Below, one piece after another: positions 35,311-44,462 of a DNA stretch of 64,000 bases (positions are counted from its first letter, which is position 1; every line of letters starts with the position of its first letter). The notes beneath the pieces were generated by a model. The model made no database searches, was not told the DNA's origin, and saw nothing but the letters and a program-made list of their open reading frames with translations. Both the position numbers and the translations under genes were made by a program. Origin of the DNA: an uncultured Eubacteriales bacterium (GTDB lineage Bacteria > Bacillota > Clostridia > Peptostreptococcales > Anaerovoracaceae); NCBI GenBank assembly GCA_902790905.1, contig CADATO010000006.1, forward strand, positions 1-64,000, given 5' to 3'.

Positions 35311-36291
35311 ATGGAAAACAAGAACATTATGGTCTATGCAGAACTTGACAACGGCAAAGTTCAGTCCTCCGCTCTCGAACTGATGAGCAAGGCTCGCAGC
35401 CTCTTCACAGGCGACGATGTCAAGATCGTTTACGTCACAGTTGGTGACGACACAAAAGCGGCAGTCGAAGAACTGTCCAAGGCTGGCGCTGACGCAGTTT
35501 ACTTCTGCGAGAACGCTAAACTCAACATCTTCAACGTGGATTACTTCTCCGCAGCAGTCGGCGAAGCCATCAAGATGTTCAACCCGGACGTTGTCCTGAT
35601 GCCGGCTTCCACCTATGGTGAAGAACTGGCTCCGACAGTCGCTCTGCAGTTCAAGACAGCTGGTGCTGCTCACTGCGTCGACCTCGTCCTCAGAGAGAAC
35701 GGCGAATTCGTCACACACGTTCCGGCATTCGGCGGCAAGGTCATCGGCGAGATCCTGATCCCGAATACAAGACCGCAGATCGCATCCATCAAGCCCGGCC
35801 TGTTCACGGCTGAAGCTCTGGAAGCTAAGGAATGTGAAGTCATCGCTGTTGATCCGGCTGTTGTTGACAACACCAAGAGCAAGATCAAGGCGATCGAAGT
35901 TGTCGAAAAAGAGCCCGAAGGCATTCCGGTCGAGAAGGCTGACCTCATCGTCTGCGGCGGCTTCGGTGTTGGTTCCCAGGAGAACTGGGACAAGCTCGAA
36001 GAGCTGGCTGCCAAGATGGGTGGTACCACTGGCTGCACCAGACCGGTTGTCGACGAAGGTTGGGTTCCGGATGACAGCAAGATGATCGGTACTTCCGGTA
36101 AGGGCGTCCGTCCGAAAGTCTACGTTGGCTTCGGTATCTCCGGTGCTGCTCACCATCTGTGCGGCATGAAGGATGCTGGCCTGATCATCTCCGTCAACAG
36201 CGACGGTGAAGCTCCGGTCTTCGGTGCTTCCGACTACGCTGTCGTTGGCGATGGTATGCCGGTTGTCGAAGCGCTGCTCGAGAAGCTCTAA
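35311..36291 (+). CDS. etfA: Electron transfer flavoprotein alpha subunit
   Basis: A 326-residue subunit. The C-terminal FAD-binding domain shows GCTRPVVDEGWVPDD, GTSGKGVRPKVYVGFGISGA and HHLCGMKDAGLIISVN, matching the family pattern (Arg-Pro, GxSGK, GISG). It starts 18 bases after etfB with AAGGAGGAAGG. No N-terminal ferredoxin extension is present, unlike some EtfA proteins. Ends before a strong terminator. Confidence 0.95.
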   Translation: MENKNIMVYAELDNGKVQSSALELMSKARSLFTGDDVKIVYVTVGDDTKAAVEELSKAGADAVYFCENAKLNIFNVDYFSAAVGEAIKMFNPDVVLMPASTYGEELAPTVALQFKTAGAAHCVDLVLRENGEFVTHVPAFGGKVIGEILIPNTRPQIASIKPGLFTAEALEAKECEVIAVDPAVVDNTKSKIKAIEVVEKEPEGIPVEKADLIVCGGFGVGSQENWDKLEELAAKMGGTTGCTRPVVDEGWVPDDSKMIGTSGKGVRPKVYVGFGISGAAHHLCGMKDAGLIISVNSDGEAPVFGASDYAVVGDGMPVVEALLEKL

Positions 36292-36322
36292 ACTGCTTCG
36301 CGGAAACGCATATACGCAATCC

Positions 36323-36352
36323 AAAAGGAGTCCCTTCGGGGGCTCCTTTTTC
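36323..36352 (+). terminator. Terminator of the etf operon
   Basis: AAAAGGAGTCCC-TTCG-GGGGCTCCTTTT, a long stem with UUCG loop and T run, 32 bases after etfA. Confidence 0.92.
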
Positions 36353-36373
36353 GTACTTCTGCAGGCAGTGTGA

Positions 36374-36447
36374 GCGGCGCGGCTGTCACGCATGCTCCTT
36401 CGGCGAACTGAAAACGTTCGCCTCACGAGCAGTGCGTGCGCCGCGCC
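36374..36447 (+). repeat. Long three-stem hairpin element
   Basis: Nested complementary arms GGCGCGGC / GCCGCGCC, ACGCATGCTC / GAGCAGTGCGT and GGCGAAC / GTTCGCC, separated by small symmetric internal loops, fold into one long hairpin with loop TGAAAAC. There is no T run, so it is not a simple terminator. Its right arm is the start of the 100-bp direct repeat. Confidence 0.75.
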
Positions 36448-36687
36448 ATGACATCTGTGCAGACGTACGGAAAAGGACTGCCGAAAGGGAAACAGTTTGG
36501 CGATCGCTAAGTGCCGGCGTTGCGGATACTCTGCCCTAAGGCCCTGACTGCATCTATTTGAAAAAGGGTCTCCGAAGGTGAATGTTAGTGCGTGCGCCGC
36601 GCCATAACCATCTGTGCAGACGTACGGAAAAGGACTGCCGAAAGGGAAATGGTTGGCGATCGTCAAGTACCGGCGTTGCGGATACTC
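36432..36687 (+). repeat. Two 100-bp imperfect direct repeats
   Basis: Copies at 36432-36531 and 36588-36687 (period 156) both start GTGCGTGCGCCGCGCCAT and end CCGGCGTTGCGGATACTC, sharing ATCTGTGCAGACGTACGG and AAAAGGACTGCCGAAAGGGA. They differ at only a few places. No plausible gene covers them. They look like members of a dispersed intergenic repeat family. Confidence 0.8.
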
Positions 36688-36713
36688 ATCCGCAAGCCTC
36701 TGCTGCATCTTCT

Positions 36714-36982
36714 CGAAAAAAAGGAGTTTGGATCATCATTGCACACAGAAGTGCTTTAATTGCCTCTTTTTGGGCAATGATTTTAGTCGCCTAAAGCGGC
36801 AGGGGGCGGATCACGGGATCTGGCATGGGTTTTTAATAACCATAACCCTTTGTGACTCAGTTATTGTAAAGCCTGACACCCCGGGGGCGGCATGCGTTTC
36901 GGAAATACGGGAAGAGATTGCCCAAAAACCAGATGTTTCGAGGCTCCCGTGTGCAATGATTCCTAAAAGTCCTTTTTCAAAG
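36714..36982. repeat. Large imperfect palindrome (MITE-like or structured RNA)
   Basis: Perfect 12-bp arms ATCATTGCACAC (36735-36746) and GTGTGCAATGAT (36949-36960), and TTTTTGGGCAAT (36767-36778) and ATTGCCCAAAAA (36917-36928), are symmetric about one centre; flanking arms (GAAAAAAAGGAG-like left, CCTTTTTC right) also pair imperfectly. The whole of about 270 bases can fold on itself. No transposase gene is inside. Confidence 0.7.
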
Positions 36983-37002
36983 GGCGTTGCGGATGCCCGT
37001 AC

Positions 37003-37028
37003 GAAAAAGCCGCCCCAGAGGGCGGCTT
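37003..37028 (-). terminator. Terminator of the polysaccharide deacetylase gene
   Basis: On the minus strand AAGCCGCCC-TCTG-GGGCGGCTT followed by TTT, about 65 bases after the stop codon. Confidence 0.85.
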
Positions 37029-37091
37029 CGTGTTCAATGTGAATATCCGGTATATGTGTTTGCAGCTTGTCCGCTGCTGCCGCTAGGCGGT

Positions 37092-38555
37092 TTATTCGCC
37101 GGACTCGGGCCGGAAGAAGTAGCCGTAGTGCTTGACTTCGATCGGGGTGTAGCCGTATTTGTACTGCAGCAGTTCGCTGACAGTAACGAGCTGGTAGCCC
37201 TGGTCGACGAGCTCCGGAACGAGGCGCTCGGTGGCTTCGGCGGAGGAGCTGTAGATGGAATGCATCAGGACGACGCATCCGTCCAGGTTGCCTATCTTGT
37301 GCACTTCTTCAATGACGGCATCCGCGTTGCGGCTGGACCAGTCGAGTGTATCGACGTCCCAGTTGATGGAGGGCAGACCGAAGATCTGTGCGATCTCATC
37401 ATTGCCGTTGCCGTAGGGCGGCCGCATGATCGTGGGCGGCTGGCCGGTTGCACGGGTGATCGCATCGATGCTCTTCTGGGCCTGTTCCTGCAGGCCGGCA
37501 GTGTCGAGCTCGTAGAGGTTCGGATGGCTGTAGGAGTGAGTGCCGACTTCGCAGCCGAGTTTGAGTTCGCGCTGCAGGAGCTCTGCCCCGCGGTCGCCTT
37601 CTTCATCGACGCGCTCGCCGAGTTCGAAGAAGGTGCAGACAACGTCGTACTTCTCCATGACGTCGAGGATCCGGTCGGTCGAGTTGTCGACGCTCGGACC
37701 GTCGTCGTAGGTGAGGGCGACCATCGGCTTGTTCGGGTCGATGATGCGCTTACCGATATCCGTGCGGATGACGCCATCGAACTTTTCGTACGGGATGGTC
37801 ATGCTGATGGCGCCCTGGTCGGCCGAGGCGACGGTGCCGCTGTTAAAGAAGAACTTGACGCCGTCCTCCGTGAGGATGAAGTTCTCTGCGGCGGCATCGA
37901 TCTGCGCGGCGTAGTCTTCGGTGAGATAGTCAGCGTATTTCTCCTGCAGGTAGGCATCTGCCTCCTGCTTGAAGACGCTGTTGTAATCGCCGTAGAACAT
38001 CTGCGAAAGTGTCAGCTCGCCGCCGGTCTTGGTGGCGATGTTGTAGCAGTCGACACGTTCTGTGAGCGATTCCGCGTCATCGATGTTGCTGTAGTGATAT
38101 GTATGGACGGCCACGCTCTCCGCATCGTAGGGAGTGGCGGATGCTTCGTAGGCTGCCATGAGGGCGACCTGGTTCTGCTGCGCGACGGTCTGGTTGTCGT
38201 TCTCAAAGTTCAGGCGGTCCTGTGCCCAGACATCCGCGATGGCGGTGTCGATGGCTTCGTAGCCGGTGGCGGGCATGACGGTCGCAAAGGACATCGGTTC
38301 GCCGTATTCATACTGGAATTCGCCGCCGTACATCTTGGTGTCGCCGTCGATGCTCTTCATCGTCTCCTTGGCGAACTTTTCAAATCCGGACTCGCTGCTG
38401 TAGCCGGTGCGGTCGAGCAGATGCCGGACGCCGAAGAAGCCGAGTGCTGCGATCAGAAGCAGAACGACAACAGCCAGGATGAATCTGCGGATCTTGATGA
38501 TCCGGTACCGTCGCGCTCTGCGCGGGTTTTGGTCGAATATGTTTTTGTTGCTCAT
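37092..38555 (-). CDS. Membrane-anchored polysaccharide deacetylase (PdaC-like)
   Basis: A 487-residue protein: basic N-terminus, one transmembrane anchor (about 24-46), an extracellular DUF4163/DUF3298-like region (about 70-265) and a NodB deacetylase domain (about 275-465). NodB motifs: TYDDGPS (catalytic Asp and metal Asp), THSYSHPN (metal His pair), RPPYGNGND, and LMHSIYSS (catalytic His). It probably removes acetyl groups from peptidoglycan or another wall glycan, as PdaC does in Bacillus. It is the only minus-strand gene in a 36-kb plus-strand block. Confidence 0.9.
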   Translation of the reverse strand: MSNKNIFDQNPRRARRYRIIKIRRFILAVVVLLLIAALGFFGVRHLLDRTGYSSESGFEKFAKETMKSIDGDTKMYGGEFQYEYGEPMSFATVMPATGYEAIDTAIADVWAQDRLNFENDNQTVAQQNQVALMAAYEASATPYDAESVAVHTYHYSNIDDAESLTERVDCYNIATKTGGELTLSQMFYGDYNSVFKQEADAYLQEKYADYLTEDYAAQIDAAAENFILTEDGVKFFFNSGTVASADQGAISMTIPYEKFDGVIRTDIGKRIIDPNKPMVALTYDDGPSVDNSTDRILDVMEKYDVVCTFFELGERVDEEGDRGAELLQRELKLGCEVGTHSYSHPNLYELDTAGLQEQAQKSIDAITRATGQPPTIMRPPYGNGNDEIAQIFGLPSINWDVDTLDWSSRNADAVIEEVHKIGNLDGCVVLMHSIYSSSAEATERLVPELVDQGYQLVTVSELLQYKYGYTPIEVKHYGYFFRPESGE

Positions 38556-38585
38556 GGTGTTCTATCTTGCTTTCAGTTTGTGACA

Positions 38586-38614
38586 GTAATATGTAACAAA
38601 AGTGGCTGTTTCAA
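38586..38614 (-). promoter_or_regulatory. Promoter of the polysaccharide deacetylase gene
   Basis: Minus strand TTGAAA (38609-38614), 17-base spacer, TATTAC (38586-38591), about 30 bases before the ATG. Confidence 0.6.
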
Positions 38615-38770
38615 CCTCTACTATGGTATCACAAGTGGTATTCCGAAAAAAGTAGAGATATAGGAAAGAAATACTTAACAATTGTAAAGAAAGAGGTGTT
38701 GCCGGCGCGTTAAGGTTGGCCGGGGAGGCGGAAAAGAACACTGCCGTCTGTGAAACGGCACCAATAATGT

Positions 38771-38778
38771 GATATAAT
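38771..38778 (+). promoter_or_regulatory. Extended -10 promoter of the CBS/CorC protein gene
   Basis: TGATATAAT: a TATAAT box at 38773-38778 with an upstream TG, 35 bases before the ATG; no good -35 box. Confidence 0.55.
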
Positions 38779-38813
38779 TCTAAAAGGTATGCAATAGAGG
38801 AGGTGCCATCCAG

Positions 38814-40091
38814 ATGGATGACCAAACAGTATGGATGATCGTGATCATCGCCGTGCTCGTGATCCTGTCGGCGTATTTCTCGGCAACGGAGACGGCGTTT
38901 ACCTCGGTCAACCGCATAAAGATTAAAAACATGGCCATGGACGGGGACCGCAGAGCGGAGCGCGTGCTGACGCTGATCGGCGAGTACGACAAGCTGCTGT
39001 CCACCATCCTGATCGGCAACAATATCGTCAACATCGGCATGACCGCCATCGCCACGATGCTGTTCGTGGAACTCTACGGCAGCAGGGGTGCGAGCTATGC
39101 GACCCTCGTGATGACACTGGTGGTCCTGATCTTCGGGGAGATCTCTCCGAAGAGCCTTGCCAAGGAATCGCCGGAGTCGTTCTCCATGTTCTCCGCTCCG
39201 CTGATCCGCGGCTTTATGTGGATCCTGACTCCGGTCAACTACGTGTTCTCGCTGTGGAAGAAGCTGCTCAGCAAGGTATTCCACGTCAGCAACACACGCA
39301 ACATCTCGGAGGATGAGCTGCTGACCATGGTCGAAGAGGCGGAGACGGAGGGGTCTCTGGAACAGGAACAGAGCGAACTGATCCAGAATGCGATCGAGTT
39401 CAACGAGGTCGAGGCGGAGGAAGTCATGACGCCGCGTGTCGACATCGTTGCGATCGATCTGTCGATGACCGAAGAGGAGATCCAGGACGTCTTCCGGACG
39501 ACAGGGTTCTCGCGTCTGCCGGTCTATGAAGAGGATATGGACAGCGTACAGGGCGTCCTCAACGAAAAGGACTTTCACAACTACGTGCTCGGCAGCGAGC
39601 ATACTGTCTCCGATTTCGTCAAGCCGGTCGTCTTCGTGGCGGGCAGCATGAAGATCAGCAGCCTGCTGCGCAAGCTCCAGTCGATGCAGACGCACATGGC
39701 GATCATCGTCGACGAATACGGCGGGACGGAAGGTCTGGTCACGATGGAAGATATCATCGAGGAACTTGTCGGCGAGATCTACGACGAGCACGATGCGATC
39801 ATGAGCCAGGAGATCACGGAGCTCCAGAACGGCAGCTACCGTGTCCTGTGCAACGCTTCGCTGAGCAAGGTGCTGGACTTCTTTGATGTCGATGAAGAGA
39901 TCGACGCCAACACCGTCAACGGCTGGGTCGTGCTGTGCCTCGACAAGCTGCCTGAAAAAGGTGACCGTTTTGAGGTCACGATGGATAAGAAGGTATTCCG
40001 CGGAAGGGTCACCAAGGCGACCGACAAGAAAGCTTTGGAGATCAACCTCGAAGTCTCCGCAGCGCCGGAGGATGACGCGGAATCAAAATAA
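38814..40091 (+). CDS. CNNM/HlyC-CorC family CBS-domain membrane protein
   Basis: A 425-residue protein: DUF21 membrane domain with three or four helices (about 1-185, containing YFSATETAFTSVNRIKIKN and FGEISPKSLAKE), two CBS domains (about 205-330, EVMTPRVDIVAID, GFSRLPVYEED, IVDEYGGTEGLVTMEDIIEE) and a C-terminal CorC_HlyC domain (about 345-420). Relatives export or sense Mg2+ and were once called hemolysins. The ATG follows GAGGAGGTG. Confidence 0.9.
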   Translation: MDDQTVWMIVIIAVLVILSAYFSATETAFTSVNRIKIKNMAMDGDRRAERVLTLIGEYDKLLSTILIGNNIVNIGMTAIATMLFVELYGSRGASYATLVMTLVVLIFGEISPKSLAKESPESFSMFSAPLIRGFMWILTPVNYVFSLWKKLLSKVFHVSNTRNISEDELLTMVEEAETEGSLEQEQSELIQNAIEFNEVEAEEVMTPRVDIVAIDLSMTEEEIQDVFRTTGFSRLPVYEEDMDSVQGVLNEKDFHNYVLGSEHTVSDFVKPVVFVAGSMKISSLLRKLQSMQTHMAIIVDEYGGTEGLVTMEDIIEELVGEIYDEHDAIMSQEITELQNGSYRVLCNASLSKVLDFFDVDEEIDANTVNGWVVLCLDKLPEKGDRFEVTMDKKVFRGRVTKATDKKALEINLEVSAAPEDDAESK

Positions 40092-40139
40092 AACAAACAT
40101 CGGGCTGCCTCCTGGCAAGCCGGAAAGGAAACGACGTAC

Positions 40140-42902
40140 ATGGGTTTAATGGAAAAGATCTTTGGCGATCTGAATGCCAAAGAGGTCAAGAAGATTGAAA
40201 AGATCGTCGAGAAAGTGGAAGCGCTCGATGAAACGATGCAGGCGAAAAGCGACGACGAACTGCGCGCGATGACGCCGCATCTGAAGGAACGGCTCGCCCA
40301 GGGCGAAACACTGGACGACATCCTGCCGGAAGCGTTTGCGGTCTGCCGGGAGGCGGCCTGGAGAACGCTGGGCATGAAACACTTCCACGTACAGCTCATC
40401 GGCGGCGTCGCCCTGCACCAGGGCAACATCGCGGAGATGAAGACCGGTGAAGGTAAAACACTGGTCGCGACCCTGCCGACCTACCTGAACGCGCTGGAAG
40501 GCAAGGGCGTCCACGTCGTCACGGTCAACGACTACCTGGCCAAGCGTGACGCGGAGTGGATGGGACAGGTCTATACGTTCCTCGGCATGACCGTCGGCGT
40601 TGTCGTCCACGGCATCACCACCGAGGAAAGAAGAGCGGCCTATCAGTCCGACATCACCTACGGCACGAACAATGAGTTCGGTTTCGATTACTTAAGAGAC
40701 AACATGGTCACCTACAAAGAGGCCATGATGCAGCGCGACCTCAACTACGCCATCGTCGACGAGGTCGACTCCATCCTCATCGATGAAGCGAGAACCCCGC
40801 TCATCATCTCCGGCAAGGGCGACAAGTCCACGGATCTCTACAAGCAGGCGGACCGCTTCGTGAAGATGCTGAAGAACGAGCAGGATTTCACGATCGAGGA
40901 GAAAGACAAGCAGATCTCCCTGACCGAAGAGGGCGTCGCCAAGTGCGAAGCGTACTTCAAGATCGACAACTTCTCCGATCCGGAGCACATGGAGATCAAC
41001 CACCACGTCATGCAAGCCCTGAAAGCCCGCAACATCATGCACCGTGATGTCGACTACATCGTCAAGGACGGCGAGATCGTCATCGTCGATGAGTTCACGG
41101 GCCGTCTGATGTTCGGCCGCCGGTACTCCGACGGACTGCACCAGGCGATCGAGGCGAAGGAAAACGTGAGCGTACGCTCCGAGTCCCGGACTCTTGCGAC
41201 CATCACCCTGCAGAACTATTTCCGCATGTACAACAAGCTCGCCGGCATGACTGGTACCGCGAAGACCGAGGAAGACGAATTCCGCGACATCTACAACATG
41301 GAAGTCATCGTCATCCCGACCAACCGCCCCGTCGTCCGTGACGACATGCAGGATGCGGTCTTTGCGACAGAGCGCGGCAAATACAAGGCCATCGTTGACC
41401 GCATCGTCGAGGCGCACGAGAAGGGCCAGCCGGTCCTGGTCGGTACCATCTCGATCGAAAAGTCCGAGATCATTGCAGACCAGCTGCAAAAGCGCGGCGT
41501 CAAGAACTTTAGCGTCCTGAACGCCAAGCAGCATGAAAAGGAAGCGGCGATTGTCGCAGAAGCAGGCCGTGAAGGCGCCGTCACCATCGCGACCAACATG
41601 GCAGGCCGTGGTACCGATATCATCCTGGGCGGCAACCCCGAGTTTGAGGCGCGCCGCCAGATGGTCAAAGACGGCTACAGCGATGAACTGATCTATAAGG
41701 CGCGTACCTTCGTGCCCACGGATGACCAGGAAGTCATCGACGCGCATAAGCGATTCATCGAACTGCGCGACAAGTTCACCGTGGAACGCAAGGAAGAGCA
41801 GGAACGCGTCAAGGCACTCGGCGGCCTGTACATCATCGGTACGGAGCGCCACGAGTCCCGGCGTATCGACAACCAGCTGCGCGGCCGTTCCGGCCGTCAG
41901 GGCGACCCTGGTAAGACACAGTTCTGCATCTCCCTGGAGGACGATCTGCTCAGACTGTTCGGCGGCGAGCGCATGAAGAGCGTGGTCGACAGACTGGGCG
42001 TCGAGGAGGATGAAGCCATCGAGGCGGGCATGATCACCCGCAGCATCGAGAATGCGCAGAAGAAGGTCGAAGGCCGCAACTTCTCCGCCCGTAAATACGT
42101 CCTGCAGTACGACAACGTCATGAACAAACAGCGTGAGATCATCTACGGCGAGCGCCGGCGCGTGCTCTTCGGCGAGGACCTGCGCGGGCATATCATGAAC
42201 ATGATGGGCGAGCTCGTGGATGAGTACATGGGCGCCATCGTGGCGGACAGCAAGTACGCGGATGAGTGGGATTTCGAGACGCTCACCAAGGACCTCAGAA
42301 GCATCAGCCCGAAATTCGAGGGATTTGAATTCGATGCCGAGGAGCTCGGCAGCATGACCCCGGAATCGCTCCGTGAGCAGATCGTCGAGGAGTTCGAAAA
42401 GATCTACGAAGAGAAGGAAGCGGAGATCGGTCCGGACCGTATGCGCGAACTCGAGCGCATGATCCTGATCCGTGTCGTGGACAACAAGTGGATGGACCAC
42501 ATCGACGCGATGGATCAGCTCAAGAGCGGCATTGGCCTGCGCGGCCTGGGCGGTGTGGATCCGGCTGCGGCGTACGCACAGGAAGGCTTCGACATGTTCG
42601 AAGAGATGGAAGCCGCCATCAAGGAAGAGACCGTCAGATTCTGCTACAACGTCACGCTGCGCACCACGACCGAGCGCCGCGAAGTCTTCGGCAAGGGCGA
42701 AGACAAGAAAGACGAGTACGTCGATGAAGGCGCACAGGCGGCAGCGGCTGCACAGGGCGGCCCGCAGCAGGGCATGAAAGTCCCGCCGCGTGAAAAGAAG
42801 CAGGAAACGATCCGCAGAGAGTTCCCGAAAGTGGGCCGCAACGACCCCTGCCCCTGCGGAAGCGGTAAAAAGTATAAGTATTGCCACGGCAGGGAGCAGT
42901 AG
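40140..42902 (+). CDS. secA: Preprotein translocase ATPase SecA
   Basis: A 920-residue motor that drives proteins through SecYEG. N-terminal [18 protein letters not shown], Walker [12 protein letters not shown] near residue 100, [19 protein letters not shown] (DEAD-type box) near 207, [17 protein letters not shown] near 480, and [20 protein letters not shown]. The C-terminal zinc site [15 protein letters not shown], which binds SecB or lipids, is intact. Full length compared with B. subtilis (841) plus the clostridial inserts. Follows the CorC gene by 48 bases and precedes a zinc-ribbon protein. Confidence 0.98.
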   Translation: MGLMEKIFGDLNAKEVKKIEKIVEKVEALDETMQAKSDDELRAMTPHLKERLAQGETLDDILPEAFAVCREAAWRTLGMKHFHVQLIGGVALHQGNIAEMKTGEGKTLVATLPTYLNALEGKGVHVVTVNDYLAKRDAEWMGQVYTFLGMTVGVVVHGITTEERRAAYQSDITYGTNNEFGFDYLRDNMVTYKEAMMQRDLNYAIVDEVDSILIDEARTPLIISGKGDKSTDLYKQADRFVKMLKNEQDFTIEEKDKQISLTEEGVAKCEAYFKIDNFSDPEHMEINHHVMQALKARNIMHRDVDYIVKDGEIVIVDEFTGRLMFGRRYSDGLHQAIEAKENVSVRSESRTLATITLQNYFRMYNKLAGMTGTAKTEEDEFRDIYNMEVIVIPTNRPVVRDDMQDAVFATERGKYKAIVDRIVEAHEKGQPVLVGTISIEKSEIIADQLQKRGVKNFSVLNAKQHEKEAAIVAEAGREGAVTIATNMAGRGTDIILGGNPEFEARRQMVKDGYSDELIYKARTFVPTDDQEVIDAHKRFIELRDKFTVERKEEQERVKALGGLYIIGTERHESRRIDNQLRGRSGRQGDPGKTQFCISLEDDLLRLFGGERMKSVVDRLGVEEDEAIEAGMITRSIENAQKKVEGRNFSARKYVLQYDNVMNKQREIIYGERRRVLFGEDLRGHIMNMMGELVDEYMGAIVADSKYADEWDFETLTKDLRSISPKFEGFEFDAEELGSMTPESLREQIVEEFEKIYEEKEAEIGPDRMRELERMILIRVVDNKWMDHIDAMDQLKSGIGLRGLGGVDPAAAYAQEGFDMFEEMEAAIKEETVRFCYNVTLRTTTERREVFGKGEDKKDEYVDEGAQAAAAAQGGPQQGMKVPPREKKQETIRREFPKVGRNDPCPCGSGKKYKYCHGREQ

Positions 42903-43003
42903 TTTCTGCCGGCAACGATACAGAGAACAATCAACACGACCCGAAAGCAGTGACCGGAAAACCCTATCGCATGCATGAATTTGTCATTTAGAGGAGGAAC
43001 ATC

Positions 43004-44347
43004 ATGTATTGTAAACATTGCGGAAAACAAATCGCTGACGACAGCCTGTTCTGCGAATTCTGCGGCACAAAGCAGGATCACGCAGCGCCGGCGGAAGAAC
43101 CGGCACCGGCAGCCACAGAGGCGCCGGCAGCAGCACCCGCAGCAGCGGGGATGGCATTTTCGTCTGATGATGGATTCACCAGCGCACCGGCTGGCGGGAA
43201 CGGATTTATGCCGGGGGCTCCGGCACCGGGCGTACCGCCGGTCCAGGACTTTGCAGCGGCACCGGCCGCAGAAGAGCCTGTGGCTGAGGCAGCAGAAGCG
43301 GTAGAGGAAGCGGTCGAAGAGCCGGCTGCAGAAGTCGCAGAAGCAGTCGAAGAACCTGTGGCAGAAGTTGAAGAGGCGGTTGCTGAGGTTGCAGAAGCAG
43401 TTGAGGAAGCTGTAGAAGAACCCGCGGCTGAGGTTGTAGAAGCAGTTGAGGAAGCTGTGGAAGAGCCGGTTGCTGAGGCCGCGGAAGCAGTTGAAGAAGC
43501 TGCGGAAGAACCGGTTGCCGAGGTTGGAGAAGCTGTTGAGGAAGCTGCAGCGCCTGCTGCGGATGACGGCTTCACAGCAGCGCCTGCCGCAGATAACGGA
43601 TTCACAGCTGCGCCCGCCGCAGATGCAGGCTTCACCCAGGCAGCACCGCAGAGCGCCGGCTTTACCCAGGCAGCACCGCAGAACGACGGGTTCACGCAGA
43701 CGGCGCCGGGCGCGGCGGCCGGTATGGCAGGTGCAGCGGCATACGGCGCAGCACAGCAGCAGGGCATGCCGCTTGACTACAACCAGCAGAACGGGCAGTG
43801 GAGCACAGGCGCGTCTCAGAACGGTCCTGTGAATACGATGCCGCAGGGCGATTACATGGGCAATGCGGTCCCACAGAAGAAGGGCGGCAAGAAAAAGGTC
43901 ATCATCCCGATCGCCATCATCGTCGGCCTGCTCGTCATCGGCGGCATCATCATGGCGGTAACAGGCGGTTTTGGCGGCGGCAGCAGCAACAACGGCGGCG
44001 GTCACTCCGGCAACGCTTCGGAGTACAAGGAAAACTGCATGCTCGTGCCGTACGACGATCTGTTCGACAACCTCGACAGCTATGCGGGTGAGGATGTGGA
44101 ATTCACCGGTGAAGTTTTCGAAATGCATGACGACGGACTCTTCGTCATGGATACTGATTACGATGAAGAGTATGATATGTACTACGGCGGCACGCTGATC
44201 ATCCGCTATGACGGCGATGATGTCGAGAACTGGGATGAGATCACCGTCTACGGCACCGTAGAGAGCGATCTGGCAGAATTCGAATCAGAGTACGGCGACT
44301 ACTCTGTTCCGGTCATCGATGCGCAGTACATCGACCACGTCGAGTAA
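43004..44347 (+). CDS. Zinc-ribbon membrane protein with EAVEEP repeats and OB-like tail
   Basis: A 447-residue protein with no known function. Residues 1-25 form a zinc ribbon (YCKHCGKQIADDSLFCEFCG). A long low-complexity stretch (about 30-270) contains Ala/Glu/Val heptad-like repeats (AEAVEEAVEEP) that could be coiled coil and then DGFTAAPAA/GFTQAAPQ repeats. One transmembrane helix lies at about 305-325 after KKGGKKK, which places the zinc ribbon in the cytoplasm. The outer C-terminal domain (about 345-447, YDDLFDNLDSYAGEDVEFTGEV ...) resembles small OB-fold domains of surface proteins. Strong AGAGGAGGAAC site. Confidence 0.75.
   Translation: MYCKHCGKQIADDSLFCEFCGTKQDHAAPAEEPAPAATEAPAAAPAAAGMAFSSDDGFTSAPAGGNGFMPGAPAPGVPPVQDFAAAPAAEEPVAEAAEAVEEAVEEPAAEVAEAVEEPVAEVEEAVAEVAEAVEEAVEEPAAEVVEAVEEAVEEPVAEAAEAVEEAAEEPVAEVGEAVEEAAAPAADDGFTAAPAADNGFTAAPAADAGFTQAAPQSAGFTQAAPQNDGFTQTAPGAAAGMAGAAAYGAAQQQGMPLDYNQQNGQWSTGASQNGPVNTMPQGDYMGNAVPQKKGGKKKVIIPIAIIVGLLVIGGIIMAVTGGFGGGSSNNGGGHSGNASEYKENCMLVPYDDLFDNLDSYAGEDVEFTGEVFEMHDDGLFVMDTDYDEEYDMYYGGTLIIRYDGDDVENWDEITVYGTVESDLAEFESEYGDYSVPVIDAQYIDHVE
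43270..43545 (+). repeat. Coding repeat: tandem GCAGAAGCGGTAGAGGAA-like units
   Basis: About 275 bases of degenerate tandem units encoding AEAVEE(AVEE)P and VAEV/VAEA variants within the zinc-ribbon protein. Such arrays expand and contract by slippage. Confidence 0.7.
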
Positions 44348-44462
44348 CAGGATGCGGGCTCTGCCGGGAACACCCGGTCAACCACACCGAGAATAGTAAT
44401 ACAGTAATGATCTGGTCCGGCGGTCTTTTGGCCGCCGGCCATGGCATAGAACGGAGGCAAGC

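Noticed and set aside
34474-36708. 744-codon minus frame over etfBA and the repeats
   Set aside because: Antisense shadow; its repeated EYPQRR-type peptides only reflect the 100-bp DNA repeats.
36614-37042. 142-codon plus frame in the repeat region
   Set aside because: Crosses the palindrome and a terminator, no domain, no ribosome site; non-coding repeat is simpler.
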